DNA of 8,586 nt, from assembly GCA_038207745.1 (NCBI GenBank), contig JBBQZL010000118.1, forward strand, positions 1-8,586. The letters run 5' to 3'. How positions within the stretch are numbered: position 1 is the stretch's first letter; every line of letters begins with the position of its first letter. Below are positions 1-6,967 of the stretch, one piece after another. The notes under the pieces were generated by a model that was not told the origin of the DNA, searched no databases, and worked only from the letters and a program-made list of their open reading frames with translations. Source of the stretch: JBBQZL01 sp038207745 (GTDB taxonomy: Bacteria; Actinomycetota; Thermoleophilia; Solirubrobacterales; 70-9). Made by a program: the position numbers and the translations under genes.

Positions 1-1750
1 AGCGGTGCGGGAAGGGTGTATTTGACTTCGACTCCTGGGCGGCACCGAGCTGCAGGAAGCTCCACGCCTCCACGGTCAGGAACGTAAGCGGTATGACCTC
101 GAACGCCGAGAAGAATGCCCCAAGCGCCATGTGCTCCGCCGGCTCCCCGGAGAAGTACAGGTGGTGCATCGTGCCGATCACCCCGCCGGCCGAGTAGAGG
201 ATGATGTCCAGGAAGATCACGGTGAGCGCGACCTTCTCGCGGACCACCCCGAGCAGCACGAACATGTACGCCACCATCACAGTGGTGAAGAGTTCGAGGA
301 AATCCTCAACCCACAGGTGGACCACCATGAAGCGCCAGAACTCCGTCACCGTGAAGGAGTCGCCCGTCCGAGCGATCAGGCCCACGGCGTAGAAGACCGG
401 GATCGCGCAGGCGGCGAGGAAGAAGAGCCACGGCATGTTTCCTGGGTGCTCGCCGGCCAGGCGTTTGCGGAGAACCCGCCAGAGCAGGAAGATCCAGAAG
501 AACAGCCCGATCACGAGCAGAACCTGCCAGAGGCGTGCGAGGTCGAGGTACTCGAAGCCCTGCAGGCCGAACCAGTTCGACGCCGCATCTTCGAGAACGC
601 CGTGGATCCCCAGGTAGGAGCCGATCAAGGTTCCAAAGACGACGATCGCGAGCGCCCCGAGCAGCGCGAAGGCGAGCTTTCCCTGGTGCTTGGGTTCGCG
701 CTTGGAGATCATCGGCGCCAGGAAGATGCCGGCGGCGACAAACGAGGTCGAGACCCAGAAGAGCGCCAACTGGACGTGCCAGGTTCGCAGCAGGTTGTAG
801 GGCAGGTATTGGGCGAGGTCGAAGCCGAAGAAGTTGTCGATCTCGGCGCGGTAGTGCTGCGCCGCGGCGCCGGTCAGCACCTGGATCAGGAACAGCGCCG
901 CCATCACGAAGAAGAACCACGCGCATGCGCGCTGCCCCGGGGTCAGGGCCACATCGCCGGGCTTGCGAAACGAGAGCGTCGCCTGCTCGCGTCCGTGCCA
1001 ACCGAGGCCCCGGCCCCAGCGCCCGAAGGCGGCGAAGAGAAGTCCGATGCCACCAAGCAGGGCGATCAGCGAGAGGACTGACCAGACGATCACGTTCGCC
1101 GTCGGCTTGTTGTCGACCAGAGGCTCGGACGGCCAGTTGTTGGTGTACGAGTAGTTGTGACCCGGCCTGTTGGTCGAGCCCGCCCAGGCAGTCCAGGCGA
1201 AGAATGCGGTCAGCTGCTTGAGTCTCGTTGGGTCGGTGATCGCGTCCGGCCGCAGCCCGTGCTTTGTGTCCGGGTCCGAGAAATACGAGCTGTAGTAGGG
1301 CACGAGTTCCCGGAAGGCCTGGCTCTGGGCCGCGCTGAGGTTGAGGGTGCCTGTGTCCTCGTCGTAGTTGTTGGTCCGGTAGTCGTCGATCGTCTTCTGG
1401 ACGGCCGCGTCCGAGGTCGGGCCACCGTAGAAATCCTTGACCTTCTCCGCTGATCGGTGCAGGTAGTCTGCGGTGAAGTCGGGTCCGAGGTAGGCGCCGT
1501 GCCCGAAGACCGATCCGTACTCCATCAGGCCGTTGTGAAGGAATGTCTTCTGGCCCCTGGAGACGTCATCAGCGGTGTAGAGCACCTTCCCGGCCGGGTC
1601 CACGACCTTCTCCGGAATCGGGGGGTGTGCCTGGTAGGTGCGGTAGGCGAGAAGTCCCAGGACGAAGAAGCCGAACAGCATCACGAGCGCGACTGCCTGG
1701 AACCACCCCTTCGAAATGAGGAGTGGGCGACGCGACTGACTTCCCTCCAT
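1..1750 (-). CDS. norB: Quinol-dependent nitric oxide reductase (qNOR), large single subunit, C-terminus cut by window edge
   Basis: Integral membrane enzyme that reduces two NO to N2O using quinol, for detoxification or denitrification. The 583 visible residues start with a membrane helix (about 17-36). A long extracytoplasmic domain follows (about 40-215), including the qNOR-typical NNWPSEPL at 204-211. The heme-copper-oxidase-like helix bundle starts near 217. H325 in WHVQL is the expected low-spin heme ligand. H478 and E482 (HLWVED) and H529/H530 (GTMHHLYFSGEP) are the FeB ligands and the characteristic Glu; their spacing (4, 51 and 52 residues) matches the known NorB pattern. The fused N-terminal domain indicates the quinol type, not cytochrome-c NorBC. 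The later His ligands for heme b3 and heme b should lie past the left edge. The ATG at 1750 is preferred because GGGGAG sits 5-10 nt upstream. An in-frame ATG at 1771 has no such site. Also called norZ. Confidence 0.96.
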   Translation of the reverse strand, partial: MEGSQSRRPLLISKGWFQAVALVMLFGFFVLGLLAYRTYQAHPPIPEKVVDPAGKVLYTADDVSRGQKTFLHNGLMEYGSVFGHGAYLGPDFTADYLHRSAEKVKDFYGGPTSDAAVQKTIDDYRTNNYDEDTGTLNLSAAQSQAFRELVPYYSSYFSDPDTKHGLRPDAITDPTRLKQLTAFFAWTAWAGSTNRPGHNYSYTNNWPSEPLVDNKPTANVIVWSVLSLIALLGGIGLLFAAFGRWGRGLGWHGREQATLSFRKPGDVALTPGQRACAWFFFVMAALFLIQVLTGAAAQHYRAEIDNFFGFDLAQYLPYNLLRTWHVQLALFWVSTSFVAAGIFLAPMISKREPKHQGKLAFALLGALAIVVFGTLIGSYLGIHGVLEDAASNWFGLQGFEYLDLARLWQVLLVIGLFFWIFLLWRVLRKRLAGEHPGNMPWLFFLAACAIPVFYAVGLIARTGDSFTVTEFWRFMVVHLWVEDFLELFTTVMVAYMFVLLGVVREKVALTVIFLDIILYSAGGVIGTMHHLYFSGEPAEHMALGAFFSAFEVIPLTFLTVEAWSFLQLGAAQESKSNTPFPHR

Positions 1751-1754
1751 ACGA

Positions 1755-1760
1755 CTCTCC
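1755..1760 (-). promoter_or_regulatory. Ribosome binding site of the qNOR gene
   Basis: Read on the minus strand, GGGGAGAG precedes the ATG at 1750 with about 4-6 nt spacing. This decides the start between 1750 and an in-frame ATG 21 nt upstream. Its first G residues overlap the 3' arm of the palindrome at 1761-1773. Confidence 0.65.
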
Positions 1761-1773
1761 CCATGCAGCATGG
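1761..1773. repeat. 13-bp perfect palindrome in the qNOR 5' leader
   Basis: CCATGC, one central base, GCATGG: both 6-base arms are exact. It lies between the predicted transcription start (about 1802) and the start codon, touching the Shine-Dalgarno run. As RNA it could form a CCATG/CATGG stem with a 3-nt loop, which might affect ribosome access. As DNA it could be an operator. Neither role is shown by the sequence alone. Confidence 0.4.
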
Positions 1774-1808
1774 ACGCGCGCCGGACGGACTGGCGGACCA
1801 CCACAACG

Positions 1809-1837
1809 AACGTAACCGACCTGAGGTTCCGGGTCAA
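1809..1837 (-). promoter_or_regulatory. Sigma-70-type promoter of the qNOR gene (TTGACC-N17-TACGTT)
   Basis: On the minus strand the -35 TTGACC occupies 1837-1832 and the -10 TACGTT occupies 1814-1809, with a 17-bp spacer, the optimal distance. The predicted transcription start is near 1802, giving a leader of about 50 nt. The spacer carries a short dyad, ACCT-C-AGGT at 1819-1827, nested in AACC-N7-GGTT (1814-1828), a position where a repressor could act. I could not match it to a known NO-responsive regulator consensus. Confidence 0.6.
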
Positions 1838-1849
1838 TGACCAGGGCCG

Positions 1850-1880
1850 GGCGCGCAATCCGCAAAATGGATCGCGCTCC
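1850..1880 (-). terminator. Hairpin terminator after the OB/HD gene
   Basis: Starting 14 nt after the TAA stop of the upstream gene, a 12-position stem (GGAGCGCGATCC against GGATTGCGCGCC) folds around a 7-nt loop. Eleven of 12 positions pair, one as a G-U wobble, with a single A/G mismatch. There is no T tract afterwards, so it would be a tract-less terminator or an mRNA-stabilising hairpin. Its place between the stop codon and a new promoter favours termination. Confidence 0.5.
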
Positions 1881-1894
1881 TCCAGAATTCGGTG

Positions 1895-2797
1895 TTAGCT
1901 GATCCCGTTCTCGAGGGCGCCCTTGACCTGGGCGTCCAGGGCGTTCAGCCGGTAGAGCGCGATCGCCTCGGGGGACGGGAAGCTCCTGAGCCGCAGCGCG
2001 TCGGGGCCGTGATGGCAGAGCGCGCAGGAGAGCAGCGCGGCGCGCTGATCAGGCGAGAGGTGGGAGGCGGCGGCGGTGATGATCTCGCTGCCGAGCTGGA
2101 GATGGCCGAGCAGGCGGCCCTCCTCGGTCAGGCCGATCTCGGCCGCGTAGGTGAACTCGCGGGTCTTGCCGACATCGTGGACCAGGGCCGCCGCCATCAG
2201 CAGGTCGGAGTTGAGCCTCGGGTGCAGGATGCAGACCTCGGTGACCAGCGTCGCGACGGCAACGGTGTGTTCGAGCAGCCCACCCAGATAGGCGTGATGC
2301 CCGGCCCGGGTGCACGGCGCCTTCCGAAACTCCTCCGCGGCCTGCCCGGTGAAGATCGTGTTCTCGACCACGCGGATCAGGGCGGGGTCGTGAACCTCGC
2401 GGGTCAGGTGCTCGAGGAATCCCTCCAGCTCCGATCGGTCGCGATATGCGGCCGGCAGAAACTCGACCGGGTCGACCTCGGCCGGCTCCAGCCTCCGGAC
2501 CCCATCGAGCTCGGCGCTCAGCCGGCCCCTGAAGCGCTCGACCTTGCCGCGGACCTCGAGCGCGTCACCACGATCGAATCTCGCGCCGACCCGATCCACC
2601 TCGCGGAAGACCCTCGCCGGCAGCGTCCCGGTCCGGTCGCGGAGCTCGAGCGAAAGGTAGGGGGAGCCGTTGCGCGCGGTCAGCCGATCCTTGCGGGAAC
2701 AGGCGTACCAGCCGGTGAAGCTGCGCCCGGGCGTCAGCTCGGCAATTGTCGGTCCGTGAGGGCCGGTTTCCGCATTCGGGTTGGACATCGCCTCCAT
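1895..2797 (-). CDS. OB-fold plus HD-domain hydrolase, YhaM-type 3'-5' exoribonuclease
   Basis: A 300-residue cytoplasmic protein close in length and layout to YhaM (about 314 aa), a metal-dependent 3'-5' exoribonuclease known mainly from Firmicutes. Residues about 18-105 resemble an OB-fold nucleic-acid-binding domain (YLSLELRDRTGTLPARVF, then GDALEVRGKVERFRGRLS). The HD domain shows HHAYLGGLLEHT (H167, H168, H177), ALVHDVGK (H207, D208), GHLQLG (H232), CHHG (H262, H263) and LDAQ (D288), the conserved order for metal binding. The ATG at 2797 is chosen because AAGGAGG lies 9 nt upstream; an ATG at 2788 is too far from it. The gene is divergent from the PAC2 gene across 92 bp and is followed by a hairpin. 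No other RNA-processing gene is adjacent. RNase activity is inferred from family resemblance; a cyclic-nucleotide or DNA substrate is possible. Confidence 0.85.
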   Translation of the reverse strand: MEAMSNPNAETGPHGPTIAELTPGRSFTGWYACSRKDRLTARNGSPYLSLELRDRTGTLPARVFREVDRVGARFDRGDALEVRGKVERFRGRLSAELDGVRRLEPAEVDPVEFLPAAYRDRSELEGFLEHLTREVHDPALIRVVENTIFTGQAAEEFRKAPCTRAGHHAYLGGLLEHTVAVATLVTEVCILHPRLNSDLLMAAALVHDVGKTREFTYAAEIGLTEEGRLLGHLQLGSEIITAAASHLSPDQRAALLSCALCHHGPDALRLRSFPSPEAIALYRLNALDAQVKGALENGIS

Positions 2798-2889
2798 CCT
2801 CTCAATCCTCCTTCCCGACTCGGACGCGCCCCCGGCTGCCGGGCGTCGGAAAATGCGAGCGAGGGGTGTCGATCGTCTACGCTGAGGGG
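2798..2889. promoter_or_regulatory. Divergent intergenic region between OB/HD gene and PAC2 gene
   Basis: This 92-bp spacer must hold start signals for both directions. On the minus strand an AAGGAGG (about 2807-2813) serves the OB/HD gene; I could not find a convincing -35/-10 pair for it. On the plus strand TACGCT (2878-2883) serves the PAC2 gene. A near-central palindrome, CCCGGC-T-GCCGGG (2831-2843), is a candidate shared operator but may be chance in such GC-rich DNA. Confidence 0.45.
2878..2883 (+). promoter_or_regulatory. -10 box (TACGCT) for a leaderless PAC2 transcript
   Basis: TANNNT box whose last base is exactly 7 nt before the GTG at 2890, so transcription would start at or next to the first base of the start codon. 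No good -35 hexamer is seen 16-19 bp upstream (GCGAGC at 17), which is usual for weakly conserved actinobacterial -35 elements. There is no correctly spaced Shine-Dalgarno, since GAGGGG abuts the GTG. Confidence 0.5.
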
Positions 2890-3756
2890 GTGGATCCAAT
2901 CATCTGGGAACCCAACATGCCGGAGCTGAGAGCACCGATTCTGGTCTGCTCCTTCAGAGGCTGGAACGACGCCGCGGTCGCCGCCTCAACCGCGCTCGAG
3001 ACGATCACCGAGTCGCATATCGGCGAGTTGATCGCCCAGATCGATCCCGAGGAGTTCTTCGACTTCCAGGCAAACCGGCCGACGGTCGTGATGACCGAGG
3101 GCCAGACCCGCGAGATCGAGTGGCCGGAGAACAACCTGATCGCCGTCCGCATTGCTGAGGCCGAGCGCGACCTCGTCCTGCTCGACGGCACCGAGCCGAA
3201 TCTTCGCTGGCGGACCTTCTCCGAGTCGATCACCGCCGCGGCCCAGCAGCTCGGGGTCGAGATGGTGATCACCCTGGGCGCCCTGATCGCCGAGGTCTCA
3301 CACACGCTTCCGGTCCCGATCACAGGCCTTGCCTCCGACGAGGATCTGGTCGAGCGGCTCGACCTCCAGCGCTCCAACTACGAGGGGCCGACCGGGATCA
3401 CCGGCGTGCTCCATGACTCCTGCGGCGCGGCCGGCATTCCATCGGCGTCGCTGTGGGCCGCGGTCCCGCATTACGTGGCCGCGGTCCCGAGCCCGAAGGC
3501 GGCGCTTGCGCTGCTTCGCAGGCTCGAGGGTCTGACCGGCTTCGTCTTCGCAGCGGACGAGCTCGAGGACGAGGCACGCAACTACGACGATCAGGTCGGT
3601 CGTGCGATCGCGGCCAACCCTGAGGTCGAAGAGATGGTCGAGCGGATAGAGGCCGAGCAGACCGAGTTGATCGAGGACGGCGAAGTGCCCAACGGAGAGT
3701 CGCTTGCCCAGGAATTCCAGCGTTTCCTCAGCCAGCGCGGCGACCAGAAGGACTGA
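2890..3756 (+). CDS. PAC2-family protein (proteasome-assembly-chaperone-like)
   Basis: A 288-residue soluble protein with the PAC2 hallmark near the N-terminus, PILVCSFRGWNDA (about 16-28). The typical order follows: a DFQANRP segment, a LVLLDGTEPNLRWRTF stretch, a VITLGALIAEVSHTLPVPITG stretch, and a GVLHDSCGAAGIPSASLWAAVPHYVA segment. PAC2 proteins help assemble 20S proteasomes in eukaryotes and archaea; the role of actinobacterial members is not settled. The C-terminus (about 228-288) is acidic, probably helical, and ends GDQKD, without the HbYX tail that docks onto proteasome rings. The GTG at 2890 is preferred because of the -10 box 7 nt before it and because the family usually begins just ahead of the PELR.P segment. 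GTG 2866 and ATG 2917 are alternatives. No proteasome gene lies in the window. Confidence 0.88.
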   Translation: MDPIIWEPNMPELRAPILVCSFRGWNDAAVAASTALETITESHIGELIAQIDPEEFFDFQANRPTVVMTEGQTREIEWPENNLIAVRIAEAERDLVLLDGTEPNLRWRTFSESITAAAQQLGVEMVITLGALIAEVSHTLPVPITGLASDEDLVERLDLQRSNYEGPTGITGVLHDSCGAAGIPSASLWAAVPHYVAAVPSPKAALALLRRLEGLTGFVFAADELEDEARNYDDQVGRAIAANPEVEEMVERIEAEQTELIEDGEVPNGESLAQEFQRFLSQRGDQKD

Positions 3757-3775
3757 CCGCCGGCTGACGACGGAA

Positions 3776-3794
3776 GGCGGGATCTGTTCCCGCC
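3776..3794. terminator. Bidirectional terminator hairpin between convergent genes
   Basis: GGCGGGA, loop TCTGT, TCCCGCC: a perfect 7-bp stem with a 5-nt loop. It lies 20 nt past the PAC2 stop on the plus strand and 5 nt past the helicase stop on the minus strand, in the only 43 bp separating these converging genes. There is no T tract on either side, so intrinsic termination would depend on the hairpin alone. Confidence 0.6.
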
Positions 3795-3799
3795 GGGGC

Positions 3800-6700
3800 T
3801 CAGCTCTCCGCGGCCGGGCAGATCAATCGGTAGTCGCACCAGCTGCAGACCGCCGGGGATGGGCGGGGCTCGAAGTCCTGGCTCATCACGCCCTCACCAA
3901 CCTGCAGCACCGTTCTCTCAACCCGTTCGGCGTCGTCGGGTGACGCCTCCACCGCGACCTTGTCGGCGTCGAGCACGTAGTAGTAGCTGCCGGAGGCGGC
4001 CTCGATGTCCCACGCTTCCCGTGCGGCAAGGCGGTAGAGAGCCAGCTGGAGATCCTCCTGAAGGTCGGCCTCGGACTTGCGCTCACCTGTCTTGTAGTCG
4101 ATCAGCTCGTAATCGCCGCCCGGCATGCGGTCGACCCGATCGACCCGGCCACGCAGATGGTGGGGCCCGATCTGGAAGTCGAACTGCCGCTCGAGCCAGA
4201 CCGGCTCTCCCTCGGAGGCCTGCTCGACCTCCCAGTAGAGCCGCATCGCCTGACGGGCCCGGTCGCGATACTGAAGCTCGTCGTCGGTGGTGCCGAAGCC
4301 ACCGCGTCGCCAGCCGGATTCGAAGAGGCCGATCAACCGGCTCAATCCGCCCTCGGGATCGTCGGCGTGCTGATCGGCCTCGCGGTGGAAGCGATCAAGC
4401 ACCTGATGGATCAGGATCCCGAAGCGCTGGTTGATCGTCGGCTCCTGGGGGATTCCGAAGACGCGAGCGAACTTGTACTTGAGCGGGCAGGTGAGATAGA
4501 GGCTGAGGTCGGTTGCCGAAAGCTTCAGACCCTCGCCGCGCTTCGGCAGGAAGGCCTCGAGCGAGGGCTCCTGTCGTGCGGCGATCAGCTCGCGGCGGCG
4601 GCCGCGTTCGCGCTCCTCGTCAAGCAGGTACTCGTCCAGCGACGAGGTCTCGAGTTCGATCAGCTGATCAGGGGTCGCCACCTGCTTCAGAAGCCCGTTG
4701 ATCGCCGCGATCGAGTCGGATGCCTTCTCATCCTCACGCCGCTGCGCAAGCGCGGCGAGCTTCAGCAGCTCGAGGTAGCGGGCGACCGCGCGGTTGATGT
4801 CGATCGCGGTGTCGAGTCGCGGTTCCGAGAGCTCGCCTCCCGCCCGCCATGAGGCCTCGAGCACTTCGTCGCGGAGGATTCTGTAGGTGGCGTGGAGGCT
4901 CTCGGCCGGACCGAACAACTCCTCCTCGTGGATCTCCTCCTCGGCACCCAGAGCCGTGCGCGCGTCCTCATACATGGGCGAGCGGGGAACGGCGCCGCCG
5001 CCGCTCCGCCCGGTCCAGGAGAGGACGAGGCCGTCGCGAGCCCTGGTCATCGCGGTGAACAGCGTGCGGCGCTGGTGCTCGGCTGCCGCGGTCTCCGCAT
5101 CCACCGCCGGCGGGTCAAGCAGAAGCGCTGATGGCGGCTCCTCGGATCGCTGCATCCGGCCGGATGGTCTCCCGTCAAGTCCGAGGATGTAGACGTGCCG
5201 GAACTCGAGACCCTTGGCGGCCTTCAACGCGATCACCTGGACGGCACCGCCCGCCGGAGCCTCGTCCTCGATCCCCATCTCGGCTCCGGAATCCGCGACC
5301 GCACTCAGGTAGCGGATGAAGTCGCGGGTTGAACCCTGTGGCTCCCGGCGCGTCCAGGTCGAGGCGATCCCGGCAAGGCGGGAGAGGCTGAGCAGCCGCT
5401 CGGCAACCTCGGGCTGCGCGGCGAAGAGCCGCTGCCTGCGCAACCCGATCCGCTCGATCAGGCGGCGGACGAAGACGTCGGCGCGGTGCTTCTCCAGCGA
5501 ACCGGATGCGGCGCGATGTAGGCGCAGGAAACCCTGGATCCGCTCCCGCGCCTCCGGCTGGATCTGCGGGCTCTCGAGCCCGGCCTCGCAGGCGGACACC
5601 ATGTTGAGCTTGCGTCGACGCGCGATAACGGTCAGCCGGGCAAGGTCGACGGATCGAAGCTGGGTCGGGGGTCGGGTCAGCGCACGGGTCGCGGCCGCCG
5701 AGTCATCCGGATTTGCGATCACACGCAGCCAGGCGACGACATCTCGCACCTCGGGCCGCTGGAAGAGGGCCGCGGGGCCGGTGAGCCGGAACGGGACGCT
5801 CCGCTCCTCGAGCGCGGCTCCCACCATCGTTCCCTGTCGTGAGGGCTCCTCTACGATCACGCAGATCTCGGCGGGGTCGGCTCCACCGGCAACAAGCTGC
5901 TCGATCTCGCGCGCCGCGGCCTGCGCCTCGGCGCGCTCGTTGTCGCAATGCCAGAAACGGACCGGAGATTGTCCCTCGTGAGCCAACCCGGGCTTCTCGA
6001 TCCGCAGGCTGAGTCCGGCGACCACTGCGTTCGCGGCATCGGTGATCTCGGCTCCGCCTCGGAGGCTGGTACCGAGCATGATCCGCTCTGCGCCCGGATG
6101 AAGCTGCTCGAAGCGTCCAGCCACCGTCGCGCCGCGACCCTGTTGCGCCTGGTCGTCGTCGAGTGCGCCGAAGAGGTTGTGACTCCCGGCGGTCAGCTCA
6201 CAGAGCAGTGACCACTGCGCGACGCTTGCATCCTCGAGTTCGTCAACCATCACGTACGGGAACCTTCCGGTGATCTCGGCTCTGGTGTCGAGGCGCTCGG
6301 CGAGCATCCGGCGCAAGAAGAGAGTCACGCCGCCGGTGTCGAGAATCCCCGCCTGGGCGAGTATCCGATTGTGCGCGGCATAGATCTCGGCGAACTCCCG
6401 CTCGCGGCGCGCGGCGATCCGGGATCCCTCATCGGTTGCGTTTCGCACCTCAGCCTGCGCGTGGGCCGCCAGCGCCTCGGGACTTATCGCCTCTGCCTTG
6501 AGCGTGTCGATCTTCTCAAGCAGCCGGGCGAGCACCCCTGCCGGATTGCCGCGGATCTCATGCAGCCGCATCGGCAGCTCACCAAGCCGGTCGAGCATGA
6601 TCGCGAGCCGCTCGGCCCGGCCGACCACCACGAAGAACGGGTCGAGCCCGGCCTCAGATGCGTACTCGCGAAGCAGCCTCTCGCCGAGCGTTGCCCAGGT

Positions 6701-6967
6701 GCCGATCCAGGGTTGCTGGGAAGAGCCCGGAAGCAGCTCCTCGGCGCGCTCCTTCAGGTGACGCGCGCCGGCGGTTGTCGAGCTGAAGACGAGGATCTCC
6801 TCCGGCCCCGTGCCAAGCTCGGCGAGGTGGGCCAGCCGACGGCTGATCACCTCGGACTTCCCGGTTCCGGCGCCACCGACGAGGAGCATCGGGCCCTGAT
6901 GATGTGTGACCGCCGCACGTTGGCCGCCGGTCAGCCCGTCGGTCGTTGATTGTCCTCTCACCGGCAC
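3800..6967 (-). CDS. UvrD/Rep-type helicase fused to Fe-S PD-(D/E)XK nuclease (AdnB/RecB-like)
   Basis: A 1055-residue SF1A helicase-nuclease expected to unwind and resect DNA ends for recombinational repair. Helicase motifs: Q16; Walker A GGAGTGKS (31-38); Walker B VDELED (241-246); motif III DDDQAQQGRGA (270-280); motif V LKAAKGLEF (581-589); motif VI RRTLFTAMTRA (633-643). A charged linker (about 676-810) joins a RecB-family nuclease: C827 (LTCPLKYKF), H854, D943 (GRVDRVD), D957-x-K959 (IDYKTG), Q974 and Y978, then C1041, C1044 and C1050. The four cysteines fit the 4Fe-4S cluster of AddB/AdnB/Cas4-type nucleases. Length matches AdnA or AdnB (about 1050-1100 aa), but no partner subunit is adjacent. 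Oddities: Walker B has Glu where Gln is usual, and motif III is one residue short and lacks its aromatic. The GTG at 6967 is chosen from a -10 box 7 nt upstream. GTG 6961, with GGGGAG 5 nt upstream, is nearly as good. Confidence 0.93.
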   Translation of the reverse strand: MPVRGQSTTDGLTGGQRAAVTHHQGPMLLVGGAGTGKSEVISRRLAHLAELGTGPEEILVFSSTTAGARHLKERAEELLPGSSQQPWIGTWATLGERLLREYASEAGLDPFFVVVGRAERLAIMLDRLGELPMRLHEIRGNPAGVLARLLEKIDTLKAEAISPEALAAHAQAEVRNATDEGSRIAARREREFAEIYAAHNRILAQAGILDTGGVTLFLRRMLAERLDTRAEITGRFPYVMVDELEDASVAQWSLLCELTAGSHNLFGALDDDQAQQGRGATVAGRFEQLHPGAERIMLGTSLRGGAEITDAANAVVAGLSLRIEKPGLAHEGQSPVRFWHCDNERAEAQAAAREIEQLVAGGADPAEICVIVEEPSRQGTMVGAALEERSVPFRLTGPAALFQRPEVRDVVAWLRVIANPDDSAAATRALTRPPTQLRSVDLARLTVIARRRKLNMVSACEAGLESPQIQPEARERIQGFLRLHRAASGSLEKHRADVFVRRLIERIGLRRQRLFAAQPEVAERLLSLSRLAGIASTWTRREPQGSTRDFIRYLSAVADSGAEMGIEDEAPAGGAVQVIALKAAKGLEFRHVYILGLDGRPSGRMQRSEEPPSALLLDPPAVDAETAAAEHQRRTLFTAMTRARDGLVLSWTGRSGGGAVPRSPMYEDARTALGAEEEIHEEELFGPAESLHATYRILRDEVLEASWRAGGELSEPRLDTAIDINRAVARYLELLKLAALAQRREDEKASDSIAAINGLLKQVATPDQLIELETSSLDEYLLDEERERGRRRELIAARQEPSLEAFLPKRGEGLKLSATDLSLYLTCPLKYKFARVFGIPQEPTINQRFGILIHQVLDRFHREADQHADDPEGGLSRLIGLFESGWRRGGFGTTDDELQYRDRARQAMRLYWEVEQASEGEPVWLERQFDFQIGPHHLRGRVDRVDRMPGGDYELIDYKTGERKSEADLQEDLQLALYRLAAREAWDIEAASGSYYYVLDADKVAVEASPDDAERVERTVLQVGEGVMSQDFEPRPSPAVCSWCDYRLICPAAES

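Noticed and set aside
131..1081. A 316-codon open frame on the plus strand, opposite the qNOR gene.
   Set aside because: It is rich in His, Glu, Gln, Arg and Asp with no recognisable domain, as expected for antisense shadows in GC-rich DNA. The minus strand encodes an unmistakable qNOR.
1751..1771. In-frame upstream ATG at 1771 as the qNOR start.
   Set aside because: It would add seven residues, has no Shine-Dalgarno, and lies within the palindrome; the ATG at 1750 has GGGGAG at proper spacing.
1801..1840. A binding site for FNR/NnrR-type (TTGAT-N4-ATCAA), NsrR or NorR regulators at the qNOR promoter.
   Set aside because: The TTGAC present is explained as the -35 element and lacks the matching inverted half; no AT-rich NsrR-like dyad or convincing NorR repeats are present.
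2746..2889. An N-terminal extension of the PAC2 protein back to position 2746.
   Set aside because: The extension overlaps the start of the divergent OB/HD gene, is Arg/Pro/Ser-rich and is not part of the PAC2 fold.
1892..2929. A 345-codon plus-strand frame covering the OB/HD gene.
   Set aside because: Low-complexity charged translation, no start signals, and exact overlap with a well-supported gene on the other strand.
3859..5319. Several plus-strand open frames opposite the helicase-nuclease gene.
   Set aside because: Arg/Pro/Ser/Gly-rich translations with no motifs; the helicase and nuclease motifs on the minus strand run through the whole region without interruption.
3800..6967. A defence-system or Cas4-linked reading of the Fe-S nuclease domain.
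   Set aside because: The domain is fused to a full UvrD-type motor as in AdnB/AddB repair enzymes, and no CRISPR, cas or restriction genes are nearby.
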